Source: Thermus brockianus (GTDB lineage Bacteria > Deinococcota > Deinococci > Deinococcales > Thermaceae). Taken from it: a stretch of 64,000 nucleotides of DNA. Positions 1-10,061 of this stretch are shown here, piece after piece (the stretch's first letter is position 1; every line of letters begins with the position of its first letter). The DNA is taken from the NCBI RefSeq assembly GCF_021462505.1, contig NZ_JAKEDV010000004.1:1-64000 (forward strand). The letters are read 5' to 3'. Under the pieces are notes generated by a model, which worked only from the letters and a program-made list of their open reading frames with translations, did no database searches and was not told where the DNA came from. A program made the position numbers and the translations under genes.

Positions 1-28
1 CTGAGGTCGCTGGGGTAAGATCGTCTAG

Positions 29-1687
29 AGCTCATCCCTCAAGAATACCACCCTTTTACGACAGCCTCTTATAGCTGGGTGTGGCGGTACGCAAACCCCA
101 AGCAGCTCTCCTCCACGCTCCTCTGGACCTACATCCAACGTAACGGTAAGCGTAGCCTTTCCCCAAGACCTAGCGCCCGGAACACCTCCTTCTCCTGGTT
201 TACCCCTAGGGCCTAGCAAGGTTTCTACCCAAGGTGTCCCCGGGGGATTCTGGGACCTTTCCGCCGAGCTCATCGTTTACCAAGGAAACCAGGTAGTAGA
301 TCGCCGCACCCTAACCCCTTCTAGCCCTTCAACCACCCTCCAACTTCAAACATCCCAGACCTATAGCTTTGAGCTGAGCGTAAAGGCCAATGACACAGAG
401 GTGGCCTGGGTTAGGGATACCCGCCCAATTCAAGGAGACACAACCCTGTCTCTTCGGCCAAGAGCCATCGTCAGGAAGGTCTACCTCTACCCCGATACTT
501 CCCTAGGACCAGTTTCCCTTAAAGAGAATGAATCCATCCGCATCAACCTTGGGGTAGAGACACCGGCAGGAATAGCGAGCGCATTCCCTCAGGGAGATCT
601 AGAAAACGTCACCTACCAAGCTATTGGGAACGCTGAGGTCCTAACTGATCCTGATCTCAAAACCGCTGTGCTGTTACGGGCAAAACCAGGAAGTGGTGGG
701 ACCGAAGTCGGCGCGCGGGTAACCCTTCAAGCCCTTGGCCCCAACCGTCAGCTCCAAACTTTCACCGAGGAAATCCAGATAGCCGTTCTGCCGACATCCC
801 TGCCCAACAACGATGGACGGCAAATTCAAGGCAACGTAGCCAATCTGCAACCGGGCTACCTAAGCCAGCCTGTTCCGATAAGGGCCCTGGGTGGACCTCA
901 AAGGTCCACCGACCTAGGAATCTGGGGGCAGCTTAACCCTGACAGCTCTTTTCAGGTTCAACTTCCCCCAGGAGCATACCTTAACCAAGAAGCTTTTGGA
1001 CCCATCCAGTTTGAAGGGATGAGCTGCTCCTGGAGTAATGCTCCGGAAACTGTGAATGTGCTCCTAGTGGACTTTAAACTGGCGAGCGGAAGTGACCTGG
1101 TTTTAGCCAACAACCTTAACTTCTACCAGCCGGGCAACACGCGAGCCTTCTTCCTCTACGCTGATCGGGATTTCTCCGCCCAGGGCGTTTGCACAACTAG
1201 CAACTCTACCTACAACTTCAACATTGCTTGGGTCAAAGGGTGGAATATAATGAAAATAACCTCCAACAATACAGACCTTCTCTACGATGGCCAGCCCTTC
1301 AGCGGGAGCCTTCCCCAAGACCTGCAGTGGTTCCTTTACCCTGAGCCGGGCAGTGGGGGCTCCGGAGGGGGAAGCGCGAATGTGGGAATTTCCTTAGACC
1401 TCGCACCTCCCTATGGTTACATCGGGCCAGATGGCCCCGGTCCCTTCCAGGCAAACACCCTCTTAACCTTGAGTGGACACGCAGAGGACGAAACCTCTCT
1501 GCAAGGAGTTAAGCTCCTCATCAATTTGCAACCCGTCCCACTGCAAGTCCAAAAAGTATCCGCTACCCAATGGAACCTTTCTGCCACCTGGACCCCCCAA
1601 GCTCCTGGACGCTACTACATAGACCTCATCGTGGAGGACGCTGGCGGGAACACCTACACCCACACCCTCTCCTTACAGGTTAACTAG
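29..1687 (+). CDS. lipoprotein-like secreted protein, 5' end unresolved
   Basis: The frame is open from just after a TAG at 26-28 to the TAA-less stop TAG at 1685-1687, about 552 codons. Near its beginning it encodes LIAGC (Cys codon 80-82), a typical lipobox, followed by a Thr/Ser/Pro-rich stretch as in exported lipoproteins. No ATG, GTG or TTG occurs in frame before GTG at 401, which lies well inside the protein, so the true start is lost, non-standard or shifted into another frame. The C-terminal ~100 residues, after a Gly/Ser-rich hinge (GSGGSGGGS), look like a bacterial Ig-like beta domain ending in alternating hydrophobics. Base composition is much less G+C-rich than the neighbours, which suggests transfer. 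Function unknown; surface-exposed protein is inferred. Confidence 0.6.
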   Translation, partial: SSSLKNTTLLRQPLIAGCGGTQTPSSSPPRSSGPTSNVTVSVAFPQDLAPGTPPSPGLPLGPSKVSTQGVPGGFWDLSAELIVYQGNQVVDRRTLTPSSPSTTLQLQTSQTYSFELSVKANDTEVAWVRDTRPIQGDTTLSLRPRAIVRKVYLYPDTSLGPVSLKENESIRINLGVETPAGIASAFPQGDLENVTYQAIGNAEVLTDPDLKTAVLLRAKPGSGGTEVGARVTLQALGPNRQLQTFTEEIQIAVLPTSLPNNDGRQIQGNVANLQPGYLSQPVPIRALGGPQRSTDLGIWGQLNPDSSFQVQLPPGAYLNQEAFGPIQFEGMSCSWSNAPETVNVLLVDFKLASGSDLVLANNLNFYQPGNTRAFFLYADRDFSAQGVCTTSNSTYNFNIAWVKGWNIMKITSNNTDLLYDGQPFSGSLPQDLQWFLYPEPGSGGSGGGSANVGISLDLAPPYGYIGPDGPGPFQANTLLTLSGHAEDETSLQGVKLLINLQPVPLQVQKVSATQWNLSATWTPQAPGRYYIDLIVEDAGGNTYTHTLSLQVN

Positions 1688-1708
1688 AACCCTCCTTTAG
1701 ACCCTAAA

Positions 1709-1738
1709 GGGGCTAGGTTCGCGGGAGAACCTAGCCCC
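1709..1738. terminator. hairpin terminator between convergent genes
   Basis: A 12-bp perfect stem (GGGGCTAGGTTC pairing with GAACCTAGCCCC) encloses a 6-nt loop and is followed by a pyrimidine-rich CTCTCCTTCT. It lies between the stop of the lipoprotein-like gene and the stop of the converging enolase-superfamily gene, so it could serve both strands. Confidence 0.75.
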
Positions 1739-1746
1739 CTCTCCTT

Positions 1747-2823
1747 CTAGAAGGCGTACTGGGCAAAAGCCGCCTCGTCAAAGCGGCCCTCCACCAGGTC
1801 CTCCCAGTAAAGCCACCCCTCCCGGAGGGCGGGGAAGGGGAAGAAGCCCCCTTCCGCCTTGAGGTGGAAGGCGAGCTCCGAAGGCTCCGTCACCCCCTGC
1901 TGGAAGGCGAGGAGGGCGGACTGGTAGGCGCCAAAGGAGCTTTGGGCTTGGCTCCCCACCATGGCCTTCTTGCCCTTTTCCCGGGCCAGGGCGAGCATCT
2001 CCAGGGTCCAGGTGATGCCGGTGCGGGCGGGCTTTAGGTTCAGGACGTCAAAGGTGTCCAGGATGAGTTCCCGCTTTAAGTCCTGAGGGGTCATGGCCGA
2101 GTCGTCGGCGATGAGGGGGAGGATTTTCTTTTCCCTAAGGCGCCTCCGCGCCTCCACCTCCTCTATGGGCAAGGGCTCCTCCACGTAGCGGAGGCCCAGG
2201 GCCTTCCAGGCCTCCAGGTAGCGCTCGGCGTCCTTGGGGGAAAGGGCCTCGTTGGCGTCGGCGTAGAGGTCCACGTCCGGGAAGGCCTCCTGGAGGCAGG
2301 CGATACGCCTCGTGTCCCCCTCCAGGTCCCGCCCCACCTTTACCTTGAAGACCCTAACCCCCGCCCCGTAGGCCAAGCGGGCGTCCGCCAAGACCTCCTC
2401 CTCCCCACCCAGGCCCAGGATGTAGGCCACCCGCACCCGGTGCTTGGCGGGCTTGAGGACCTGGTAAAGCTCCTCCCCCTCGCTCCGGGCCCAGGCCTCC
2501 CAGATGGCGGTGTCCAGGGCCCCCTTGAGGCCGAAGTTGAAGGGGAAAGCCTCCAGAACCCTGCGGATGGCCTCCTGGTCGTCCGCCTCGAGGCCCTTAA
2601 GCCGGGGCCAGAGGTAGCGAAGCCCCGCCTCCACGCTTCCTAAGGTCTCCCCGTAGATGGTGGGCCGGATGGCCACCTCCGCCCGGCCCACGGAGCCATC
2701 GGAGAGCTCCACCTCCAAAAGGGCGTGCTCCAAGACGGCTAGCTCCGAGGCCTTCCCCCAGCGCAAGGGGGACTTTAGGGGGATACGGAAAGGGATGAGG
2801 CGGAAGTCCTTTAGGGTCGCCAT
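1747..2823 (-). CDS. enolase-superfamily enzyme (muconate cycloisomerase / dipeptide epimerase-like)
   Basis: The 358-residue protein has the mandelate racemase/muconate lactonizing enzyme layout: an N-terminal capping domain and a C-terminal barrel. The barrel shows the K-x-K acid/base motif (KVKVG, about residue 166), metal ligands Asp (DANEA), Glu (EEPLP) and Asp (DDSAM), and a distal Lys (LKPARTG). The family abstracts a proton alpha to a carboxylate; members include o-succinylbenzoate synthase, N-acylamino-acid racemase and Ala-Glu epimerase, and specificity cannot be read here. ATG is preceded at 7 nt by TAGAAT, so it may have its own leaderless promoter inside the end of the upstream P-loop gene. 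Confidence 0.85.
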   Translation of the reverse strand: MATLKDFRLIPFRIPLKSPLRWGKASELAVLEHALLEVELSDGSVGRAEVAIRPTIYGETLGSVEAGLRYLWPRLKGLEADDQEAIRRVLEAFPFNFGLKGALDTAIWEAWARSEGEELYQVLKPAKHRVRVAYILGLGGEEEVLADARLAYGAGVRVFKVKVGRDLEGDTRRIACLQEAFPDVDLYADANEALSPKDAERYLEAWKALGLRYVEEPLPIEEVEARRRLREKKILPLIADDSAMTPQDLKRELILDTFDVLNLKPARTGITWTLEMLALAREKGKKAMVGSQAQSSFGAYQSALLAFQQGVTEPSELAFHLKAEGGFFPFPALREGWLYWEDLVEGRFDEAAFAQYAF

Positions 2824-2828
2824 ACCCG

Positions 2829-3548
2829 CTATTCTAGAAGCCCCTTCTCCCGTAGGAAGCCCAAGACCCTCGCCACCTCCTCCTCCGGGGTGAGCCTTTC
2901 CGTATCCAGGATGAGGGCCCGGGGTTGCCCCTTTAAGAGGCGCAAGGGGCCTTCGGGGTCATAGTTTTTCTTCTCCTCCGCCACGATCTTGAGCTTGGCG
3001 AGGACCTCCTCCAAGGGGGCAAGGGCCAAGGCCTCCTCCAGCTCCTCCCGGGCGAGCACCCCCTCGGCCAGGGCCTGGAGGTCCGCCCATTCCTCCGGCT
3101 TCAGGTCCACCCGGTCAAAGGCGTCCTGGCGGGAAAGGAGGCGCTTGAGGCGGGTGGCCTCCCGAGCGTGGAGGACCACGAAGTGGGCCCGGGGCAGGTG
3201 CATGAGGGCGAAGGCCACCTCCTTCTCCCCCCTGAGGCCGTCAAAGAGGAGAAGGCCCCTGGCCTCCACGTACCCCCGGGCCAAGACCTCCGCTACCCCG
3301 CCCGGAAACTCCTCCCGGAAAAGCCGGGTGTAGCGGAAGCGCTCCTCTCGGGGAACAGGGGGCTTCGCCCCGTAGCGGGGGAGGACATACCGGTCCACGA
3401 GCTCCCGGCGGTCGGGAAGCCGGGGGAGGCCCAGGGCCTCCACCAGGGTGCTCTTCCCCACCCCCGTGAGGCCCACCAGAACCAGAAGGGGCACCTCTTT
3501 AGCGGGAAGGAGTCCCTCTAAGGGGTCCAGGGAAAAGGCCGCCTGCAT
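2829..3548 (-). CDS. P-loop NTPase of unknown function
   Basis: The 239-residue protein has a clear Walker A motif, GLTGVGKST, at about residues 27-35. A hydrophobic strand ending in FDGLRGE (about residue 102) could supply the Walker B Asp. It resembles small AAA/kinase-like P-loop proteins, but no substrate-specific motif is recognised. The C-terminal half is charged and helical. It lies just upstream of the enolase-superfamily gene with 5 nt between stop and next ATG, so the two may be co-transcribed. ATG at 3548 is supported by TAGCAT 6 nt upstream. Confidence 0.7.
   Translation of the reverse strand: MQAAFSLDPLEGLLPAKEVPLLVLVGLTGVGKSTLVEALGLPRLPDRRELVDRYVLPRYGAKPPVPREERFRYTRLFREEFPGGVAEVLARGYVEARGLLLFDGLRGEKEVAFALMHLPRAHFVVLHAREATRLKRLLSRQDAFDRVDLKPEEWADLQALAEGVLAREELEEALALAPLEEVLAKLKIVAEEKKNYDPEGPLRLLKGQPRALILDTERLTPEEEVARVLGFLREKGLLE
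2831..2836 (-). promoter_or_regulatory. -10 box TAGAAT for the enolase-superfamily gene
   Basis: TAGAAT lies 7 nt before the ATG on the minus strand. Its last T is the first base of the TAG stop of the preceding gene. Such spacing is typical of leaderless mRNAs in Thermus/Deinococcus. Confidence 0.55.
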
Positions 3549-3554
3549 GGGCCC

Positions 3555-3571
3555 ATGCTACCTGGTAGGAT
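3555..3571. promoter_or_regulatory. divergent -10 boxes between P-loop gene and secreted protein gene
   Basis: Minus strand: TAGCAT (3555-3560) with exactly 6 nt to the ATG at 3548. Plus strand: TAGGAT (3566-3571) with 9 nt, mostly G, to the ATG at 3581. Only 32 bp separate the two start codons. Confidence 0.55.
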
Positions 3572-3580
3572 GGGGGGGAT

Positions 3581-4075
3581 ATGAAGCGCGCCCTGGCTTT
3601 CCTCTTCCTCCTGGGCCTGGCCCTGGCCCAGGCCCCGGCCTACCCGGAAAACACCCTGGGCGTGGGCTACGCCCCGGACAAGGGAGCCTACCTGCAAGGA
3701 AGCCTTCTCCTCCCCTTTAACCCCTTGGGGATTGACACCGGGCTAGACGCCGAGGCCCTCCTTTCGCCAAGCCCCGAGGTCTACGCCCTCCTTAAGGCCA
3801 ACCTTTTCCCCGGGCTTGTGCTGGGAGACTTCTACACCTCCTTGGGTCTCGGGCTTGACCTGCGCTACCCCTTGGGGGCCCACGTGGGGCCGGTGGCGAG
3901 CCTGGAGCTTCCGGGAGGAGCCCTTTCCGGCACCTTGGGCCTTGGGTACCAGACGGGTAGCGGGCTCCACCTGGCCTGGGGGCTAGGGCTCAGGCTCTAC
4001 CTGGAGCCCATCGCCCTCGAGGCCGCCACCTCGGACCGCTTTCCCTTCCGCCTAAGCCTCCTCTACCTCTTCTAG
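3581..4075 (+). CDS. small secreted, beta-rich protein (possible outer-membrane protein)
   Basis: The 164-residue protein begins with a classical signal peptide (basic MKR, a Leu/Ala/Phe core, then ALAQA, cleavage near residue 17-19). The rest is rich in Gly, Leu and Tyr and alternates hydrophobic residues in short strands, ending in ..LLYLF; a terminal aromatic residue is typical of outer-membrane beta strands. I do not recognise the family. Its stop is one base before the GTG of the permease gene, so the two form an operon. Confidence 0.7.
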   Translation: MKRALAFLFLLGLALAQAPAYPENTLGVGYAPDKGAYLQGSLLLPFNPLGIDTGLDAEALLSPSPEVYALLKANLFPGLVLGDFYTSLGLGLDLRYPLGAHVGPVASLELPGGALSGTLGLGYQTGSGLHLAWGLGLRLYLEPIALEAATSDRFPFRLSLLYLF

Positions 4076-4076
4076 C

Positions 4077-4913
4077 GTGCGCCGCCTGCCCTTAGTCCTC
4101 TTTTCCCTTCCCGCCCTCCTCACCCTGGGGGTCTTCGTCCTCTACCCATTTTTGGATGTAATCCGTTTTTCCACCTGGGAGTGGTCGGGCCTTTCCGAGC
4201 CCAAGCCCGTGGGGCTCAAAAACTATAGGGACCTCCTCCTAGACCCCGCCTTCTGGGGAAGCCTCTGGGTGACGCTCAAGTTCATGCTCCTGGCCCTTCC
4301 CCTTTTCGTGGGGCTTTCCCTAGGGCTTGCCGTGGCCCTGGAAGGGGCGCCTTACGAGCGCTTCGCCAAAAGCCTCCTCTTCCTCCCCGGGCTCGTCACC
4401 CTGGGCGGGGCCACCCTCTCCTGGTACACCCTCTTCACCCCGGAGTACGGGGCCTTGGCCCAGTTCCTCCCCATCCCCCCGTGGGACCGGGAGGGGTTCT
4501 GGGCCTTGGCCATGGTGGTCCTCTTCACCCTCTGGCGGCACCTGGGCTACGGGGTCCTGGTGGCCTCGGCAAGGCTCAAGGCCATCCCCAAAACCCTCCT
4601 GGAGGCCGCCTACGTGGACGGGGCGGGGCCTTGGGAGGCCTTCCGCTATGTAATCCTCCCCCTCATGCGGCCGGCGGTGGCCTTTTTGGTCGTGGTGGGC
4701 ACCATCCTCTCCCTCCAATCCTACGCCGCCGTCTTCCTCCTCACCCGGGGCGGGCCCTACGGGGCCACCCGGGTCCTGGGGTACTACCTCTACGAGGCGG
4801 GCTTTGAGAACTTCCGCTTAGGCTACGCCGCCGCCGTCACCGTGGTCATCCTCCTCCTCACCCTGCTTTTCGCCTACGCCCAGCTAAAGCTCCTCCGCTA
4901 CGGGGAGGAGTAG
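4077..4913 (+). CDS. sugar ABC transporter permease, MalF type (orphan)
   Basis: The 278-residue integral membrane protein has about six transmembrane segments and the EAA loop of carbohydrate importers (EAAYVDGAGPWEAFRYVILP, about residues 179-198) that contacts the ATPase. It starts with GTG one base after the previous stop. The gene that follows is convergent mltG, with a 16-bp tail-to-tail overlap, so no binding protein, second permease or ATPase is adjacent. A MalG-type permease, also alone, lies at 49018-49803. Substrate unknown. Confidence 0.88.
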   Translation: MRRLPLVLFSLPALLTLGVFVLYPFLDVIRFSTWEWSGLSEPKPVGLKNYRDLLLDPAFWGSLWVTLKFMLLALPLFVGLSLGLAVALEGAPYERFAKSLLFLPGLVTLGGATLSWYTLFTPEYGALAQFLPIPPWDREGFWALAMVVLFTLWRHLGYGVLVASARLKAIPKTLLEAAYVDGAGPWEAFRYVILPLMRPAVAFLVVVGTILSLQSYAAVFLLTRGGPYGATRVLGYYLYEAGFENFRLGYAAAVTVVILLLTLLFAYAQLKLLRYGEE

Positions 4914-5911
4914 CGGTAGCGGGCGAGGTCTTGGAGGTGGGCGGCAAAGTCGGCGTTCAGGTACAGCTTCCCTTGGGCGTGGAAGAAGTAGAAGTAGGGC
5001 CGGCCCTTGGGGTCCTGGCGGATGGGGTTTAGGACGGCGAGGAGGGCCGCCCGTCCGGGGTTGCCGATGGGGCCAGGGGGAAGGCCAGCGTAGCGGTAGG
5101 TGTTGTAAGAGGAGTCCACGGCGAAGTCCCCCGCCCTCCGGGAAAGCTCGGGCAGGCGCTTGCCCAGGGCGTAGGCCACGGTGGGGTCCGCCTGGAGGGG
5201 CATCCCCCTTTCCAGGCGGTTCAGGAAGACGCCGGCGATGTAGGGCATCTCCGCCTCGCTTCCCGCCTCCGCCTGCACGATGGAGGCCAGGGTCACCCAG
5301 GCGTGGATGGAAAGCCCCCGCTCGGCCAAGAGGGCCCGCACGGGCGGGGTGAGCTCCGCTTCAAAGCGGCGGAGCATGGCCCGCACCACCTCCTCCGGGG
5401 TGGCCAGGAGGTCAAAGGTGTAGGTGGCGGGAAAGAGGAAGCCCTCCAAGGTCCTTCCCTCCACGTACGGGGGCTTTAGGCTTCCGGGGTTTTCCACGAG
5501 GCCCAGGAAGCCTTCCCCGTCCAGGCCCGCCTGGGAGAGCCGGGCCGCATAGTCCTTGGCCCTTTCCCCCTCGGGGAAGGTGAGGGTGAGGGTCAAGGGC
5601 CTTTCCCCCCCGGTGAGGGCGCGGGCGAGGCGGAAGGCCCCTTCCCCCTCGAGGCGGTAAACCCCCGGCACGAGCCGCCTTTCCCGGCCGGAAAAGCGCA
5701 GGTAAGCAGAGAAAAGATACCCCGAGCGCAAAAGCCCCGCCTCCTCCAAGATCCTCGCCACCTCCGCCCCCTTGGCCCCCCGGGGGATGCGCACCAAGGC
5801 CTCCTTCCCCGTGGGCCCCAAAAGCCAAAGGGCGTAGGCGAGGAGGAGGGCGAAGGTGAGGAAGAGGGCCAAAACCCCCCGCCAAAGCCACTTCCTAGAG
5901 CCTTCGGGCAA
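4898..5911 (-). CDS. mltG: endolytic murein transglycosylase MltG
   Basis: The 337-residue protein has one N-terminal membrane anchor (about residues 10-32), a LysM-like region, and the catalytic YceG/MltG domain with the family signature ASIVQAEAG; the Glu corresponds to the catalytic residue, followed by [21 protein letters not shown]. The family cuts nascent glycan strands at the membrane and sets glycan length. The predicted start is TTG at 5911, overlapping the ruvX stop by 17 bp, with the hydrophobic anchor placed correctly. The partnership with ruvX is common in bacteria. Confidence 0.93.
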   Translation of the reverse strand: MPEGSRKWLWRGVLALFLTFALLLAYALWLLGPTGKEALVRIPRGAKGAEVARILEEAGLLRSGYLFSAYLRFSGRERRLVPGVYRLEGEGAFRLARALTGGERPLTLTLTFPEGERAKDYAARLSQAGLDGEGFLGLVENPGSLKPPYVEGRTLEGFLFPATYTFDLLATPEEVVRAMLRRFEAELTPPVRALLAERGLSIHAWVTLASIVQAEAGSEAEMPYIAGVFLNRLERGMPLQADPTVAYALGKRLPELSRRAGDFAVDSSYNTYRYAGLPPGPIGNPGRAALLAVLNPIRQDPKGRPYFYFFHAQGKLYLNADFAAHLQDLARYRYSSP

Positions 5912-6302
5912 GGTAGTCCTCCAGCAACACCACCGCCGCCAGCTCGTCCAGCTTCCCCTTCTCCCGCCGCACCCGCTTGGGGGCGTGGGCGAGCCGCCTT
6001 TGGGCGAGCTTGGTGGTGAAGCGCTCGTCCACGAGCTCCACCGCCACCCCGCGGGCCCTTAGGGCCTCCACCAGGGGAAGGACCCTTTGGGCCTGGGCGC
6101 TTTCCTTCAGGTCGGTGCGCAAGGGGAGGCCCACCACCAGTTTGGCCAACCCTTCCCGCCGCACGAAGTCCAAAAGGGCCTCCACGTCCGCCTCGAGGCC
6201 TTTCCGCACCAAGTACCCCCGGCCGAAGGCGAAGGGGCTTCCCTCCTCCCCCACCGCCAGGCCGATGCGGGCCTCCCCCACGTCAAGCGCGCCCACCCGC
6301 AT
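5895..6302 (-). CDS. ruvX: Holliday junction resolvase-like protein RuvX (YqgF)
   Basis: At 135 residues it has normal length for the YqgF/RuvX family with an RNase H-like fold. It begins [16 protein letters not shown], containing the first catalytic Asp, and ends with [11 protein letters not shown] and [14 protein letters not shown], which carries the later acidic residues. The family acts in pre-16S rRNA 5'-end maturation and has been proposed as a Holliday-junction nuclease. It overlaps the membrane-protein gene upstream by 20 bp and mltG downstream by 17 bp. Confidence 0.93.
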   Translation of the reverse strand: MRVGALDVGEARIGLAVGEEGSPFAFGRGYLVRKGLEADVEALLDFVRREGLAKLVVGLPLRTDLKESAQAQRVLPLVEALRARGVAVELVDERFTTKLAQRRLAHAPKRVRREKGKLDELAAVVLLEDYLARRL

Positions 6303-6969
6303 AGACGCTCCGGTCCGCCAGGACCACCCCCAGGTAGAGGAGGGCTACCCCCACGGCCCGCCCCAGCTCCTCGAGGCCCACCACCCCGAGCCGGTTCAAG
6401 GTGCTGGTGGAGGCGAGCACCAAGGCGGCCCCGAAGATGAGGGCCGTGCCCTGAGCCCGCAAGGGGTTCTGCCGCCAGAAGAGAAGGGTGGTATAGAGGG
6501 CCACCCCGGCCATGAGGAGGGTACCCAGGAGGTTAAAGGGGATGGTCCAAAGCCTGGGGGAGGTGAGGCTCGGCTCGGGAAAGGCTTTCCCCGAGGGGGC
6601 GTAGGGGGTGGGAAGGGCGGTGAGGTCCAGGGGGGCCGAGGCCACCAGGTAAAGCCCGTAAAGGATGAAGGGGCTTAGGAGGAGGAGAAGCCCCCGGGCC
6701 GCCCTGGGGTTAAGGAGGGCCAGGCTCCCTAGGCCCAGGAAGGTCACCCCGTGCATGGCCCCGGCCAGGTACCAAAGGCGGTAGAGGACGGGGTCCCAGG
6801 CCCCCGCAAGCCGCGCCCAAAGCTCCGCCGTCACCGCCAGGGCGAAGAGGAAAAGCCCCAGGGAATAGAGGGCGTTGTGCAATGCAGGCCGCCTCCGGTA
6901 GCGGGCGAAGGTGAGGGCGAAAAGGCCCCAGGAGAGGGCGGCCGCTAGAAGGCCCCATAGGGTTCCCAT
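6283..6969 (-). CDS. multi-pass membrane protein of unknown function
   Basis: The 228-residue protein contains about seven hydrophobic segments with short polar loops and one longer extracellular-type loop around residues 115-140 ([14 protein letters not shown]). I do not recognise the family. It lies between alaS (4 nt gap) and ruvX (20-bp overlap), so it is probably translated from the alaS-ruvX-mltG transcript. Confidence 0.7.
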   Translation of the reverse strand: MGTLWGLLAAALSWGLFALTFARYRRRPALHNALYSLGLFLFALAVTAELWARLAGAWDPVLYRLWYLAGAMHGVTFLGLGSLALLNPRAARGLLLLLSPFILYGLYLVASAPLDLTALPTPYAPSGKAFPEPSLTSPRLWTIPFNLLGTLLMAGVALYTTLLFWRQNPLRAQGTALIFGAALVLASTSTLNRLGVVGLEELGRAVGVALLYLGVVLADRSVYAGGRA

Positions 6970-6973
6970 GGGG

Positions 6974-9622
<2,649 letters not shown>

Positions 9623-9629
9623 GCCTCTG

Positions 9630-9635
9630 ATTATA
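9630..9635 (-). promoter_or_regulatory. consensus -10 TATAAT for alaS
   Basis: TATAAT on the minus strand, 7 nt before the alaS ATG. The TAA within it (9631-9633) is the stop codon of the JAMM gene, so one sequence serves as both stop and promoter. Confidence 0.65.
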
Positions 9636-10014
9636 GGACCGCCAAAGCCACCTCCTCCCCCTCGGGGAGGAGGAAGGCCCGTACCCCATCCATACCGAAG
9701 ATGACGTAGGGCACGCGCCAGCGGGCCTCCCGGATGTCCGTGGGGCTAGGCAAGGCGGGGCCAGCGGGGTGGGAGTGGTAGATGGCGAGGAGGGAAAGCC
9801 CCTCCTGCTCCAAGGCCTTGAGCGCCTTTAGGAGGGCCAAGGGCTCCGCCAGGTAGCCCGTGAGGGGGTTGGGGTGGGCGTTGGGGAGGGGGATAACCCT
9901 TTCCACCTCCCTCCGCCCCGCCCACAACCCCACCCCTTCCCGAGGGGCCTCCCTTTGGAGGTGGGCCCGGGTTTCCTCCAGGAGCTTTTTCGGCACGTAA
10001 AGGATTTGGGACAA
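9631..10014 (-). CDS. JAMM/MPN-family metalloprotease-like protein
   Basis: The 127-residue single-domain protein carries the JAMM signature: an upstream Glu (REGVGLW region), then HSHPAGPALPSPTD (H-x-H-P...S-x-x-D), which binds Zn in isopeptidases and deubiquitinase-like enzymes. T. thermophilus is known to have a ubiquitin-like sulfur carrier (TtuB) that can be conjugated to proteins, so a deconjugase role is possible but not shown here. TTG at 10014 is chosen because AAGGAGGGGG lies 6 nt upstream; the gene is divergent from EF-G-2. Confidence 0.85.
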   Translation of the reverse strand: MSQILYVPKKLLEETRAHLQREAPREGVGLWAGRREVERVIPLPNAHPNPLTGYLAEPLALLKALKALEQEGLSLLAIYHSHPAGPALPSPTDIREARWRVPYVIFGMDGVRAFLLPEGEEVALAVL

Positions 10015-10032
10015 TCGCCCCCTCCTTGGCCC

Positions 10033-10038
10033 TATACT
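10033..10038 (+). promoter_or_regulatory. -10 box TATACT for the EF-G-2 operon
   Basis: TATACT lies 23 nt before the ATG at 10062, leaving a short leader that contains AAGGAGG at 10051-10057. This start has a strong Shine-Dalgarno site, unlike the leaderless genes nearby. Confidence 0.5.
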
Positions 10039-10061
10039 ATGGGCACCAAGAAGGAGGAACC

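Noticed and set aside
25..273. Minus-strand 82-codon frame opposite the lipoprotein start
   Set aside because: No domain, no ribosome site, and it lies over the lipobox region of the plus-strand reading.
401..1687. GTG 401 as the true start of the lipoprotein-like gene
   Set aside because: The frame is open for 120 codons upstream and contains a lipobox; GTG 401 is in the middle of a beta-rich domain.
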